Shown: piece by piece, positions 1-12,600 of the stretch | Layout: every line of letters starts with the position of its first letter | Numbering within the stretch: the first letter of the stretch is position 1 | NCBI GenBank assembly: GCA_963693305.1 | Contig: OY855913.1 | Span: forward strand, 2,644,501-2,708,500 | Reading direction: 5' to 3' | From: Meandrina meandrites | Lineage: Eukaryota > Cnidaria > Anthozoa > Scleractinia > Meandrinidae | DNA: 64,000 bases | Made by a program: the position numbers and the translations under genes | Notes under the pieces: model-generated | What the model saw: the letters and a program-made list of their open reading frames with translations, nothing else | What the model was told of the DNA's origin: nothing | Database searches by the model: none

Positions 1-1540
1 GTCCACCAATGTGGCCACCTTGTCAAGTGAGTGAAAACCATCCATAGACAACAGCTTCAACAACATCATAACTGCTACGGTTGTGGCCATGGTCCTCATT
101 GTCAATGTTGTCGTCATTGTTATCATCGTCATCGTCATCATCAACATTCAACAACAACAAAAAAGCAGATTTAATTCCCTTGTAGATCCCAAATAACTTA
201 CCTCAAGATCTTAATTTGAAAGTAATTTAAAAAGCACTGAGGCTGTATAATTCATATTACCCGGTACATATATCCAAACTACAATTGATGTAATGAATGC
301 ACAAACATCAATTAATCCATACCCATGATTCCAGTAACACCATTAAACAGGACTCCAAACACTGTCAGTGTATTTTCACTATGGTTTGTTGTGTAGTCTT
401 TACCAAAGTCAGGCTGCAGAAAAGTAAAACACTATTAATTGTACCTCTATCAGATGATACAAGTTGGTTAGCTAGGTACTACACATGCTACTAATGTGTG
501 GAATAGGACCAAGTTTTTGCCTTGCTACCCCGCCCACTTTCATTGACAAATTCCAGAAATTCCTGTGGCTCATGTGCTGTGTCTCTTTGCTTCCAATGTT
601 GTTTACAGTCCCTCCTTTGAACCACGCTTGAACGATGATCTTGGTTAAATATATTTTTTCGCACTAAAATGTAAATTCAGGAACAGAATTTTGATGCCAC
701 CACTTAAAAAAATAACAAACACTTCTTTTAACCAACCTTTTATTTAATTTCTCTTCTTTTTATTTATTTATTTATTTTTTGTGAATTAAACCTTTATTAT
801 TAATATTTTTGTACACTACATGGTTGCACCTTACTTATGCTTAACTACTTACAAACTAAGTTATTACAATGTATAAATTATTACGTTAATTACATTATTA
901 TATACTTAAGGTTACCGTATACCTTTGGGGGTGTCCCGAGTCTAAACAATATAGCGCAGTCGGAATAAATTGTGGATAGCTAAAACCGTATATCAAAGTA
1001 AAGCTTATAGTAGTACTGTTTTGTAGTAGAATGAAATGTCAATCTTTTAGGAACCTCGGAACACGAGCGCCTGAGTCGCCTTTTGAAAGCTACAAGTCAA
1101 AGCGATTTTAGTATTTTGCTAATTTGATTTATTCTTTGGTTTCCGGACACCAAGCGCTAAAAAAATGTGTCGGCGTTTTGTCATATTCAATTGCAGTAAA
1201 AAGATACAAGACATTTTGCAAATAGGGCTAAACCACGGGAGAGTGATCGTACAAAAATTGCTCCAGTAGAAAAAGTATACAAAAATAAAAAAATCGCCGA
1301 CACATGTTTGTTATTAACATGTTAAACTAGCTGTTTGCCAAATTTGACGTAGAAGGAGCAAATTCCTTTGGAGTTGTAGCTCTTTGAAATGTCGCGTTCA
1401 AAGCGAAAAATTGCTTTCAGAAAACAGCGATTAAAAATATCCTGCAATGCAAACAACCTCCGCCCAGCGAGCTAATCAATCTTTATTGGCATTGTTAAGT
1501 AGCGTGAAGATTTGTAATGTATTGTTTTTTTTGTATTATA

Positions 1541-1545
<5 letters not shown>

Positions 1546-1574
<29 letters not shown>

Positions 1575-1613
1575 TTATTGTATTTCATTATTATTATTAT
1601 TATTATTGTTTTA
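1546..1613. repeat. ATT trinucleotide microsatellite
   Basis: A run of ATT units, slightly interrupted, followed by a T-rich and then A-rich tract up to about 1705. Open frames reading through it code only poly-Leu or poly-Tyr and are not genes. Confidence 0.9.
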
Positions 1614-2103
1614 CTTTCATTTATCTGTATTTGTATGTATTACTGTATTGTATTACTGTGTGTTTTTGCAATAATAATAATAAAAAAACAAAAAAAAAAC
1701 AAACGCCACCCACATGAAGCTTGCAACACCTTCTCGAATAACAAGGCCAATCGGTGCGCGAGAATGGCGGCTCTCGTGATAATTACACGAAAACTGTCTC
1801 GGTTGAGTGCTCGATCTCAAGGTATACGGTAACCTTAACTACATTACACAAAATACAAAAACGGTTGAGCTACTTACAATACTTTATACAATATACGAGG
1901 TGTTTATTTCCTACAAACAGCAAGCTATACTGACCGTTTATTCCATACTTTATGCAACAACGACACTAATGTAATTAGCGAGCAATATGTGACAATGGCG
2001 ACTGTTGGAATTCACCGATGAAAGTAGGCGGGGCAGTAGAAGAAAGTGGGTGGGGCAGTGACATGAAAATCTGGTCGTATTTCACAGTTTGGTGATTTTT
2101 ATA

Positions 2104-2160
2104 GTAAAGTCTGCATGTAAGTCTAGTGGCCCATCAGGCCAGAGCTTATGCAGTACGAGA
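2104..2160 (-). repeat. SINE family 1, tail fragment
   Basis: Only the 3' tail of the family-1 SINE is present: the TAAAGTCTGCAT...GGCCCATCAGGCC segment matches 2553-2595. The tRNA-like head is absent, so the copy is 5' truncated. Confidence 0.6.
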
Positions 2161-2549
2161 TTGAAACAAAGTCAACTATTTCCCTGATACTTACCCGAAG
2201 ATTGTTGGGCAAATTTCCAGAATTCCAGCCTGTGTACTTGTATGTTGCATTCTGCTATATAAGGGAACAGTAAACAATGCTTGAGGCATTATTTCAATTA
2301 ACTGGGATTAGCACTAACTGAACTACGTGGCTGACCAATCAACATATTCATTACAGCAAAATCTACAATGGGCTGGGTTGATGCTTTTGAAGGCAAGAAC
2401 CCAAACATTCATTCACTGGCAGGACTGCAAGTAACAGTTGGTCATCGCAAAAACTAGCCCATGTGTGACAAGATCACAATATATTTTGTGGTCAGAAATT
2501 GTGTCTGGCCAATTTTTTAATTAGTCGCCAATGATTAAACCTAAAAGGT

Positions 2550-2830
2550 TGGTAAAGTCTGCATACAAGCCAAGTGGCCCATCAGGCTGGAGCTTATTAA
2601 GGATTCGGTAGCATAAACTAGCATCCCTGGATGGGATGCTAGTCCCTTGCAGGGTTAACCCCAGCAGTAATTTTGCCGGTACCCATTTATACACGTGGGT
2701 GGAGGGAGGCACTATGAGTCAGAGTAAAGTGTCTTGCCCAAGAACACAATCCAGTGCCCTGGCCAGGACTCGAACCTGGGCCATTCGATCTGGAGTCCAG
2801 CTCACTAACCATTAGGCCATCGCACCTCCC
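2550..2830 (-). repeat. tRNA-derived SINE, family 1 (near full length)
   Basis: Read on the minus strand, the element opens with a tRNA-like head: an A-box region with TGGCCTAATGGTTAG and a B-box resembling GGTTCGAGTCC (about 2766-2776). A body ending in a conserved tail follows, including ACTAGCATCCC and a GGGCCACTTGG-like segment. The same body recurs at 11154-11454, 19648-19850 and, in part, at 50290-50445, 11547-11707 and 2104-2160. Recurrence of head and body on both strands identifies a dispersed Pol III retroposon rather than a functional tRNA gene. Confidence 0.8.
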
Positions 2831-4209
2831 ATAATGATTAATTAAACCCACAGTACATTAAATTGCACTTTCTTATATGCTACTTCTCTGGAATTTGCTT
2901 TTGTGTTGCCACAATTACAAATCACATTGTAAGAAAACCAAACGGAATTGCATTAACGCAACTACAATGCACTGATATGTCACCATTGATTGACAGATTC
3001 AAATGTGATGTCCAACCAAGTTTTCTTTTGTCTGACAAAGATGGTGCCAAATGAATTTAAAAAAATCTGGATTGTAGCCAGGATTAGTAAAACTGACTTA
3101 AAAATATTGTAAAAGTTGACACTGGCTTAAAAAAGAATAGTTTGGACATCTGGGTTACTTCTGCAACCTTCTTCTTCAGTCAGCTGAACTAAGAAATGGT
3201 GCCCTTGTCCGACATCTGCCCTTTCAAGGGTAAATAAGTACTTGCAGCCCTGATTGGCCTGCAAACTACGTGAAATGTACATATAAAGTGCATACAACAA
3301 AAATGTATACATGTACCTTATGTCTAGTGTTTCCAGCTCCTGGATGTAAGCCATCTTTTTTATGCACGATTACAAAACTAACCTGGTACAAATGTAAAGA
3401 AATGATGTATCTCTATGCATGTTTGTCTACAGTCTTAGGAAGGTAAGCTCTGGGCAGAACAAATAGTCCATTTTTATATATCAATGAAGATAATCAAAGA
3501 TCTCTTCGAGATTCAACTATTTTGCATGGAGTACGTGTAGGGGAAAAGATGACAATATTGAAAGCGATTTGCGATGCATTAACCCATTGACTCCCAGTCC
3601 CAAAGGCTTTTATTAGCGCGCACCCACCCCCCAAAAAATTCCCGGCTCTTTTACAGCATTTAACACAAACTTGCAAGTGGAAAAAATAAACCATATACGT
3701 AATAAATTCAGACAAATAATTCATTTCCAGACACACTGAAAGACCAATTTATGATTTAAAATGCTTGTCAACTTTGATAAGTTGATCCCAAACCAAACTT
3801 GAAGACGATGGAGAAAATTTCTTCACCTGGGGCGTCATTTTAACAACTTGCAAAAACACAAACTCTTTGTAGAAAATGTAACACTAGCTCAAAACACTCC
3901 GGTGAAAGGTAGGTTTTTATTCTGTACAACTGTCAATGTCATTAATTTAATAACTAGTGGTATTATCTTGCAGAAAAGCGGTAGTTGGGGATAATAAAAT
4001 TATTTGCGAATCATTAACATGGTGCCGTGAGATAGTGCAAAACCGCTTGCAAAACTACTGAATTCCTTTTACAAAATTCACACTCATATTGCTTTTTATG
4101 CTTTTCATCACTATCAATAATAATAAAAATACTTGTGTGTATTTTCTGAAGTACTGCCGGAAATAAATCTTTACATATAAACAACATATAATAACTCGTC
4201 CGCAAGAAA

Positions 4210-5191
4210 CAGGGCATCTGATAGGGTGCGGAAAAAAACAACAAATTATGCGGAAATTTTCAGGAACATTATGCGGAAGAAAGTGTTGATTATGCGGAAA
4301 ACACATTGGATTATGCGGAAAATTTTCGGCTCGCTTCGCTCGCCAAAACTCACATCTTTTCATGCAGCCGAAATTGAGCTGCCCCTAAAGGCGAGAGTCT
4401 GCTCGCAAGCTCATTTTAAACAAAAAAATTAAGCTTATAATGGTATTTGGGCTTTTCCAGTTGTTTTCATTTGTATTTGGTACATGTTATGAAATTATCG
4501 TATCAATTATGTGATTTTCAATGAAAATAACACAACCGTTATTTTGTTGGCTGAAGTTGATTTTCTTCTTATGCATAAACAATACAATTCAAGGTGCTAC
4601 GTGATCTACTACAACATTGCACGTTGAACAAAATAACAATCCATTATCTACATAAAAAACTCCAGGATACTGGTTCACTCAATCCTTTGCTGCTATTAGC
4701 TAGACTTTCAACAAAATCCTTCGTCTTCATTATGGCACGTCGCTCACAGGCCACTTTGCGGCCTCAAGCTCGCTTCACTTAATTCGTCGCTCATCTAGCC
4801 CGTGAGGTCAACTTGTGGCAAGTGTACAGCGAAGATGGGATCCTTCTTCTTGGTCTCTTTGATCACAAATTTATCCATATACTATAGGTATTAAACCACA
4901 GAAAAACTTTCGATAGACCGAACGAGTGAAAGAACTGGTGTCCAGGCCCATCCCGAAAAGACGCGTGGAACGCCTGGAGGTTAAAAATTGCTTACGATCG
5001 AAGTGCCGTGTTTTCGTCGCTATTTTAGGAGAAAAACTGTGTCAAAATAATCAATTTCTTCGAAATTTATGTTTGTGAGGATGGTAAACAGCTGCTTAAT
5101 CATTAATATGAAACAAATTTCTCTGTTTTATGCGGAAAATGTTCTCAAGATGCGGAAGATGCGGAAGTCAGCGAATTATGCGGATGCCCTG
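4210..5191. mobile_element. 982-bp non-autonomous DNA element with TGCGGAA subterminal repeats
   Basis: The ends are inverted: the element starts CAGGGCATC and finishes GATGCCCTG. It is flanked by the identical hexamer AAGAAA at 4204-4209 and 5192-5197, a likely target-site duplication. Just inside both ends, the word TGCGGAA recurs many times (about 4226-4325 and 5130-5182). Repeated subterminal words are typical transposase-binding sites. No transposase ORF is present, so the copy is non-autonomous. I do not assign a superfamily; a 6-bp duplication fits few families. Confidence 0.65.
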
Positions 5192-6499
5192 AAGAAATGC
5201 GTATCAGATGTCACCATGTGCTTTTCAAATCAATTCGCTTCAAAAGCCTAAAATTCGAAACATAAACTGGACAAATGAAAGAAACTTGAAAGAAGCTTTG
5301 TTTTAGATTAATTCTCATTTCAAGATGTAGCCACTAATGTATTCAAAAGCTTCAAAATTCTGCACATTTTTGAAGCCACGAGATCCTGCATTATTCATGC
5401 TAAAGCATAAGTTTAATTTTAGCCCGACGGCTTTTTACAGTCAATTTTTCACTCAATGGCTTTACTGATCCTTCTAAAAGTTCCATTCAAGTTCGAAGCA
5501 ATATTGTACATTACCATTTTCCTTTCTGAAGTCTTGAGAAGCTGCATGAAGTCGTGATCAAGTCCGTGAATTGTAGTCAAAAACACATTTGGTAGTTCCA
5601 TGCCGACAACTGGTCTTCTTATCCACGCAATGAAAGATGCATTTCTCACCAGAACGGTTTTAGTACATTGTACTCCACAATTTTCCATTTAAGATCCACT
5701 TAAAAATTGATCTGTGTTTCTTCATTTCATTTTAAACTTTGAAAAGGAATTCTCCGTGCTCAGAATACAAAAAAAGATCCCAACAGTTTGTAAATACGTG
5801 CCGCGATGCGCCAATCTTCTTGTACATATTATGGTTACCGAGAAATTAAAGATTGCGTGACAAGCTAAAAGTACTTCATTCAATGAAGATGACAAACAAA
5901 TGACATGCACTGGACAACTTGTAACAATAGACAATAGCATTGGCCAATATCCTCTGACAATGAAGGTTCGCAGCAGCTTTTAAGCATGTAAAACTAAGCG
6001 ATTCAATCGATGAATAGCACAGGCCTTTGAAAAAGACCCACCTGTAGTTTGCAAAAGGCTAAAAAGGCTAAATGACGAGCGACACATGAAAATAACATTT
6101 AGGGATCAAGAAGTGCTGATGCATTCCTATCATTCCTAGCGTAGCTTGGCGTTCTAGTCAGTCAGGGAGAGCGAGAAAACGAGTGCGCAAGCAAAGCGAC
6201 GGCTGGGGACAGAAGGAGAGAAAGAACGCCAGCCACCAGACACCACTTAAATGGGAGAAATGTGTATAAAATTCCAAGTTTTGGACTGCAATCTTTTAGA
6301 GTTTCTACTGAAAACAATTAGACTACTCAGTCACAGTTGTTTCTTATGAGTGATAGTTGACTTGGCTGTGCCTCATTGACTATTTGCTCATAGAAAAATT
6401 GGACGTATATAAGTCTAATTGTTAAACAGAAATGAACAGAAAATGAGCAGGCAAACCTAAAAGGGTTCCAATTAGTATATTGTATAAACATGTACTTAC

Positions 6500-6594
6500 A
6501 AATGAAGATGCAACAGCAACTAGAACAGCTAGAAAGATTATAAAAGATGTCTTTGCAAACATTCCTGAAACAGATGTGGTAAGAAGTACAATCG

Positions 6595-6649
<55 letters not shown>

Positions 6650-9600
6650 TTTATTTCACTTCCACCTTAAATTACAACAGTAAACAGAATCATAAATGGT
6701 GTAAAGAGAGTGGAATCAAAAGAAAGCACAGCTTGTTATGGACCCCACAATTCAAATAATTAATACAAAATTAATTAAAAATGGCTTAACATATTTAAAA
6801 CAAAACAAATAAATACTAGTAAAATCCTAAGTTCTATAAATTAATTATTAATTCAAAATAATTTGCTCGATCATGATGTTGATGTTGTAACTCAGTTGTC
6901 TTTGAAGAAAAACCTCTTTGTTATGTTTTTGCATGTAGTAGCATTAATTAATTTTTATTAAAAGTGTGTACTACTCATTTTTGATCTTCATGTCATGGAT
7001 TTGTTTTCCATTTATCAAATTAAAGTTATCCTATTAATTCCATTTATCAAATCAAGGAGGTGTCATATAAGCTACATGTATCCATCCCATGGGATTTTTA
7101 GGCTTCATATTTTCAGACAGTTTATACAAATTTTGAACATAACTGGTGTAGCTGTGAGAAAATGCCTTAAAGACGGGAAGGTCCAAAGTACTAATCGAGC
7201 TAGAACATAATTAATTTAAAATCTCAAAATAATTAAAAGTAACTGTTCAGCAATGGACTACATGTAAGAGGTCTATTATACCTGCACCAACCAGGCAAAC
7301 AAGCAGACAAAAGAACAGGACCAGTGAAGCATATGCAAATGAATACCAGGGGCCTTCGTCCAAAACTAGATAGAGAGTAAAACTTTATTAAACAAGGCAA
7401 GTACATTATTTTCTTCAGTGTTATGTTTGGCTAGATGCATAACAGACACAGCAGCCAATGGCTTAATTCCGAGGAAACAATCCGAGTTTAAACCACGGAA
7501 GGGATCTTTGTGCTGCCTTTAGCTTCTTAGCCAATGCACTTCATTCACAGGGCCTCCTATTCTTGGCACCCTGGGTGGGAGGTGGGAGGGGTTGGGGGGG
7601 GGGGGGTAATGGCAGGGACTAACTGGCACTGGACTACAAACTTGGACACAACTGTTGGAAAATTTTCGCCCCTTTCCCTCTGTCCAATGTTGTTTAATAT
7701 ATTGTGGCTGATCGATTTTGATCAGTTCTCATCTCCAACAACATGGGGCACGAGGAAAATTTCCAAGACAAAATGTCCAACTTTGTAGCATTCCATCTAG
7801 AGATGCAAGTCATGGTATTGATGAGCCACCACTGGAATGGAACAACACTGTTAGTTTCCCTGATTTTTATAAATTTAGTTATAAATTTGTGCTTGCAATT
7901 TTATAGCTGAAACAATGTTAAATACTGTCTTAAAATTATAAATGATACTTACATGGCTGGGTTGAAGCATGAGTTTTACCAAAGTTATTCAACAAGGCTT
8001 CCACAAAACCTAAAACCAAGCACAATCAATACTCAAGCATAGTTTTAAGATGGGTTTGGCTTAAGGACATTAATTTTGTGCTTATTGTTTATTTATGCAC
8101 ATTCTTACTGTGCACATAATTCATGTTTCAATTTCACACCACCTCATGAGGAAGCATGCAGTACACTGAGGAAAAACTGCAAACATGTAAAGATCTGGTA
8201 GTCATTGAATTAACTTTGTTCACTACTCTCTTTATATCAATTGACAATGACTCCTACTTTTTTCTGATAGATGACTTTATTTTCAAATTCTGAACAGATT
8301 GTAAAAGAGAATTATTTAAGAAAAACATAATGTGGAAATTAAATTTAAAGTTTTTTCGACTAACAAACACATTTTAATAGCCATATTCAGTAATGAAGCA
8401 GATTTTTCAGATTTAAATGTCCTTTTGGACAATCTTACATGCATCTCTGCAACAAATTCAGTGACCCCCCATTTTTTCACAGTCTAACGTGAGTAACTCA
8501 TAATCTTTAAGTGGAGAGAGCTTGAGAAAAATCATTATTTTTGTGCCAGCTTGTGCATGCCCCCCCCCCCCCCCCCCCCCCCACCCAGAAAGCAACTCAA
8601 AAAATGGCAATGGAACTCGGAATGCTGTTGAAACTTCAAAGTGATTTGCCAGCCTCTATGATTACTAAATAAGTAGAACTTTAATTAATGTTTTTGGGTT
8701 TCCTACATGGGAAACGTTAACAGCCACATTTTAATATTTATAGTATTAACTCACCAAGGAGATACAGAGCAGTGGCAAAAATGTTTGCAAAGTAAAAAAT
8801 GACTCCAATGGAACCACCGAACTCTGGACCCAATGTCCTACTGATCATATCTGTTTCCAGTTAACATAAAATTCAGCGTCAAACACTCAGAGTGAATACA
8901 CTTTGGGGTCAGTTACATTTGGATATAGTTTCAAATGAATTTTAGGTCAAAATGGTTTTAGATTAATTTTAGTGTGATTTGTATTTTTCTTCAAGGATGC
9001 TCACGGTAATATTTCAAATCTGAAACAAAGAAAAATACACATTAAATCATACTTTTTAAAAATAAACATTTTGACCTGAAATTAATTTTAAACTGCACCA
9101 TACATTTAGCATATTGCAAAAAACAGAGAAAGTTTGGAATAATTTGAAACTTGAAGTTTGTGATAACCTACCCTGCGAGCAGAGTCTTCTTCGATCTTCC
9201 TAGATTAGTCGGGAAGAGGAAGAAGACTCTGCAAACGGCCTCGAGAATTCGTATTGAGCATGCTCCAAAATCAAATGTAACCAAGCCTCACTCAGCCTCA
9301 CTCTCAAGTTGTAACGAAATGACCGGCAAGAAAATACACTTCATTATTACGAGTCTGAAATTAATTTATCGATTGCTACCTGCTCAAAACTTGTATTTAG
9401 TCGGCGATGAGGGAATTCATTGGAGAGATATCGACGAGCACTGCTTCAGTTGGGAATTGGTTTTCCATTGATGCGAGTTCCTTTGCAACCATCGATCGGG
9501 CAGATTTGTTAAATCAACTATTTGCCATGTCCGGTCAGAAGCGATAAAAACGTATCTTTGCCACTTCGAAAACTAAACAGAGACGTGATCGTGGTTCCGT

Positions 9601-12600
9601 GAGGCTTGAAATCTGCCAGATTTGAAGTTTACAGCAAGCAGAATTCGCTGCTTTTTCGAATACTTTGTACGAAAGCGAAGCAGCCATCGTTTTCAACGAT
9701 CAACTGTAAACAAGTTACCGCAGGCGCATAAAAAGTCAGCAATTCGTACAGTTGATCATGCGCAATAGTGGAAAACCGGTCTGACCAGGTCAAAACTGGT
9801 CTGACTCATCCATTTCCCTCGGATGAGCGGCAATTCAAAGAAACTCGAGGCCGTTGGCAGAGTCTTCTTCCTCTTCCCGACTAATCTAGGAAGATCGAAG
9901 AAGACTCTGCTCGCAGGGTAGTGATAACCAAATTTCATAAGTAGACTTGCTTGCACTCTAGCCTTTGATACACCAGTTACATACGATAGTTATAATGACT
10001 TTCCAATTAATGTGATTTAATATTAAGTAGGATACAATAGGCTCCACCCTCTTTGACAGCACCATTTGTTGCAATAGCTGAGATGGATAGCACTGTTATT
10101 CCTACTACAAAGTAAGCCACCACAAACATGCCAATTGATACAACTAAACCAGCCTGAAAATATTAATCATTCAATAAATTAATAATTAATATTTAATTAA
10201 TTATGTTTTACATGAGCCTTGAGCCAAAATTTGTTGGCATGTTTGATTAACAGTGTTCCAAAATATATAACAGAAGGGCCTATGCCTTACAACTACATGT
10301 AGTTCTCAAACTAATTTTTATAATCAATAATTCAACAAGTTTAAACAAAGGAAATTAGAACCATGATGGTGGTTGGATATATGTTAATAAGCATTAAATG
10401 TTTATGATTTTCTTTCTGTTTTACTCCCTAGTTCTAGTTTTGGTTACAAAGATATATATTGAATACGTGAGAGTGTTTCATCACATTTCTAAACACCTTC
10501 AAGTTTGTCAAAAATTCTCTGCTGCATGCCATCTTTTCAACTCTCTTCTTGGTGTTTGGAAATGTGACGAAACACTCTTTCAAGTGTGTTTGATATATTA
10601 CGTCAAAAACCTGTCGTGACAAAATCAACTACCTGTTTTGAGAGGGCTGTCTTAGCTTATCTTCTATCTATACAATGAACCATGTCTGCAGGCCAATAGA
10701 CTTACAACTTAAGAACTTTATTACACATAGCTAACCTACATAATTATTACATGTACTTGTGAGAAATTCAATTAAGGATAACAGATACATGTGTATCTTC
10801 TCCAGTCGGACCAGAGATAAATTACAATGTTACGACTAATGTTTTTGGCTGCAGCAATCTTAAAATCAGTGCACTGTTCTTTATTCATGAGTCTTTTGGA
10901 AACTTAATACCCAAGTTAAAATTGTTGACGTCAGTAAGGATGAAACAACTATTGTGGCTATAGTAGTTGTCCACAATGACCTACATACCTGGCCCACTAC
11001 AAATCCAAGACGCAAAAACAGAATAACTGAGAACATGGACAATGTGACTGGCACCACAACACCAAAGAATGCTGACAACTTTTTTCTATTGTCTGGCTCT
11101 GAAAAACATGTTAATCATTAACTTATCAATAAAAACAAAACTAAATGAAAATGGGAGGCACAGTGGCCTTATGGTTAGTGCACTGAACTCCGGATCGGGA
11201 GGTCCGGGTTCGAGCCCTGGCAGGGGGACTGCGTTGTGTTCTTAGGCAAAATACTTTACTCTCGTAGTGCCTCTCTCCACCCAGGTGTAGAAATGGGTAC
11301 CGGCGAATTTACTGCTGGGGGTAACCCTGCGATGGACTAGCATCCCATCCAGGGGGGAGTATCAATACTCCTAGTCGCTTCATGTTACGGAAACCGGGAT
11401 GAGCTCCGGCCTGATGGGACTCTAGGCTTGTATACAGACTTTACCTTTACCATTGACAATAGGGACATGGAAGGATGCCTAAAATTTTGTCATACTCACA
11501 AGATTTAGCTTGACTGTGTGACTGCTTTCAAAATAGGGTCATAATGTGTTGTGTTCTTGAGGCAGTTACCACTTGCTATCAGTAACTCTCACAGTACCTG
11601 ACTCCACCCAGGTCAGGCATACACATGGGTATTATCAAATTAAATGCTGGGGGTAGGTATTAGGCTGGGGTCACCCTGTGATGGACTAGCATCCCATCCA
11701 GTGAGAAGAGAAATATTCACACTACTGAAGCAAGAATTGCAGCCTGATCAGCCACTACGCTTCAATGCAAACCTTTCCTACCAAAATAATGTACCAGTAA
11801 TAATGGTTGTTAACTGGGAGTATCAACGTATCAAGGAGGCATGTTCCCATGACATACAAATTTTTTGAACAAAACATTTACCTTCAGTAATAACAGGCAA
11901 ACTTCTCTGTAACTGTTGCTCTTCATCAAAATGGATCAGTGGATTGGATAACATCAGAGAGTTTCCTCAATTATTACACACAATAAGAAAATTACTTTTC
12001 TTATTAAAGTTTTGCTTACCAAGTGCAACTCTGAGGCATATTTGCCTCAGGCCTTTGCAAACATGCTCTTCTTCACCTTAGCAACAATGCATCCCAGAAC
12101 CAATATCAGAATCAACAGGATCAAGACACCATGTACAGAAGAGGACTGGGGAGAGGGGAGTGCGAGGAGGAGGAGCGGGGGGGGGGGCAGGAAGGAAAGA
12201 GGGAGGGGAAATCCCACATAACAGTGAGGTGATAGGGATGCTGGTCAAATTAATAATTTTCATACTCAGAGACTGCAATCATTTTGGTCAGCACAAAGAA
12301 GCATGCATATTGTTGATTGCCATCAGATTTAAGAGGAATAAATTTTGAGTCTATGCAGAACAGTGATTCTTGGGGCTGACCAAAAAGATCTGGGCAACTG
12401 GGAATAAGAATGTATGGTGATAGTATTAGAACAGTAGGTATTGAACTATTTATAGCCCATATTAAAAGGACATTATGAGTATCCCCAACAATGCAACAGA
12501 GGGAGTCCCTGAGTAGAAGATAAAAAAGGTGTCCAAGTAGATCAGTCCTCCGTGAAAGAAAAGTTATGTATTTCTGTATTTATTTTAGCAAGAAATTTCC

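Larger units (their letters stand above)
1..6499. other. Non-coding, repeat-bearing region after the last identified SLC12A9 exon
   Basis: I find no exon that continues SLC12A9 and no other convincing gene. The stretch holds an ATC/GTC-rich low-complexity tract (about 110-165), an ATT microsatellite (about 1546-1613), two copies of a tRNA-derived SINE family (about 2104-2160 and 2550-2830) and a 982-bp transposon-like element (4210-5191). It is either a long SLC12A9 intron or intergenic DNA. Confidence 0.6.

Noticed and set aside
1447..1832. Overlapping open frames across the ATT repeat
   Set aside because: They encode homopolymeric Leu or Tyr runs generated by the microsatellite.
5449..5688. 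79-codon minus-strand frame
   Set aside because: No recognisable domain, no convincing splice context and no fit to the next SLC12A9 segment.
9151..9956. Open frames on both strands around 9.2 and 9.9 kb with near-identical segments
   Set aside because: They are the two inverted repeats of one MITE read on opposite strands, not a gene pair.
11170..11230. Functional tRNA gene
   Set aside because: The A- and B-box-like head continues into a conserved non-tRNA body present at several loci, so it is a SINE.
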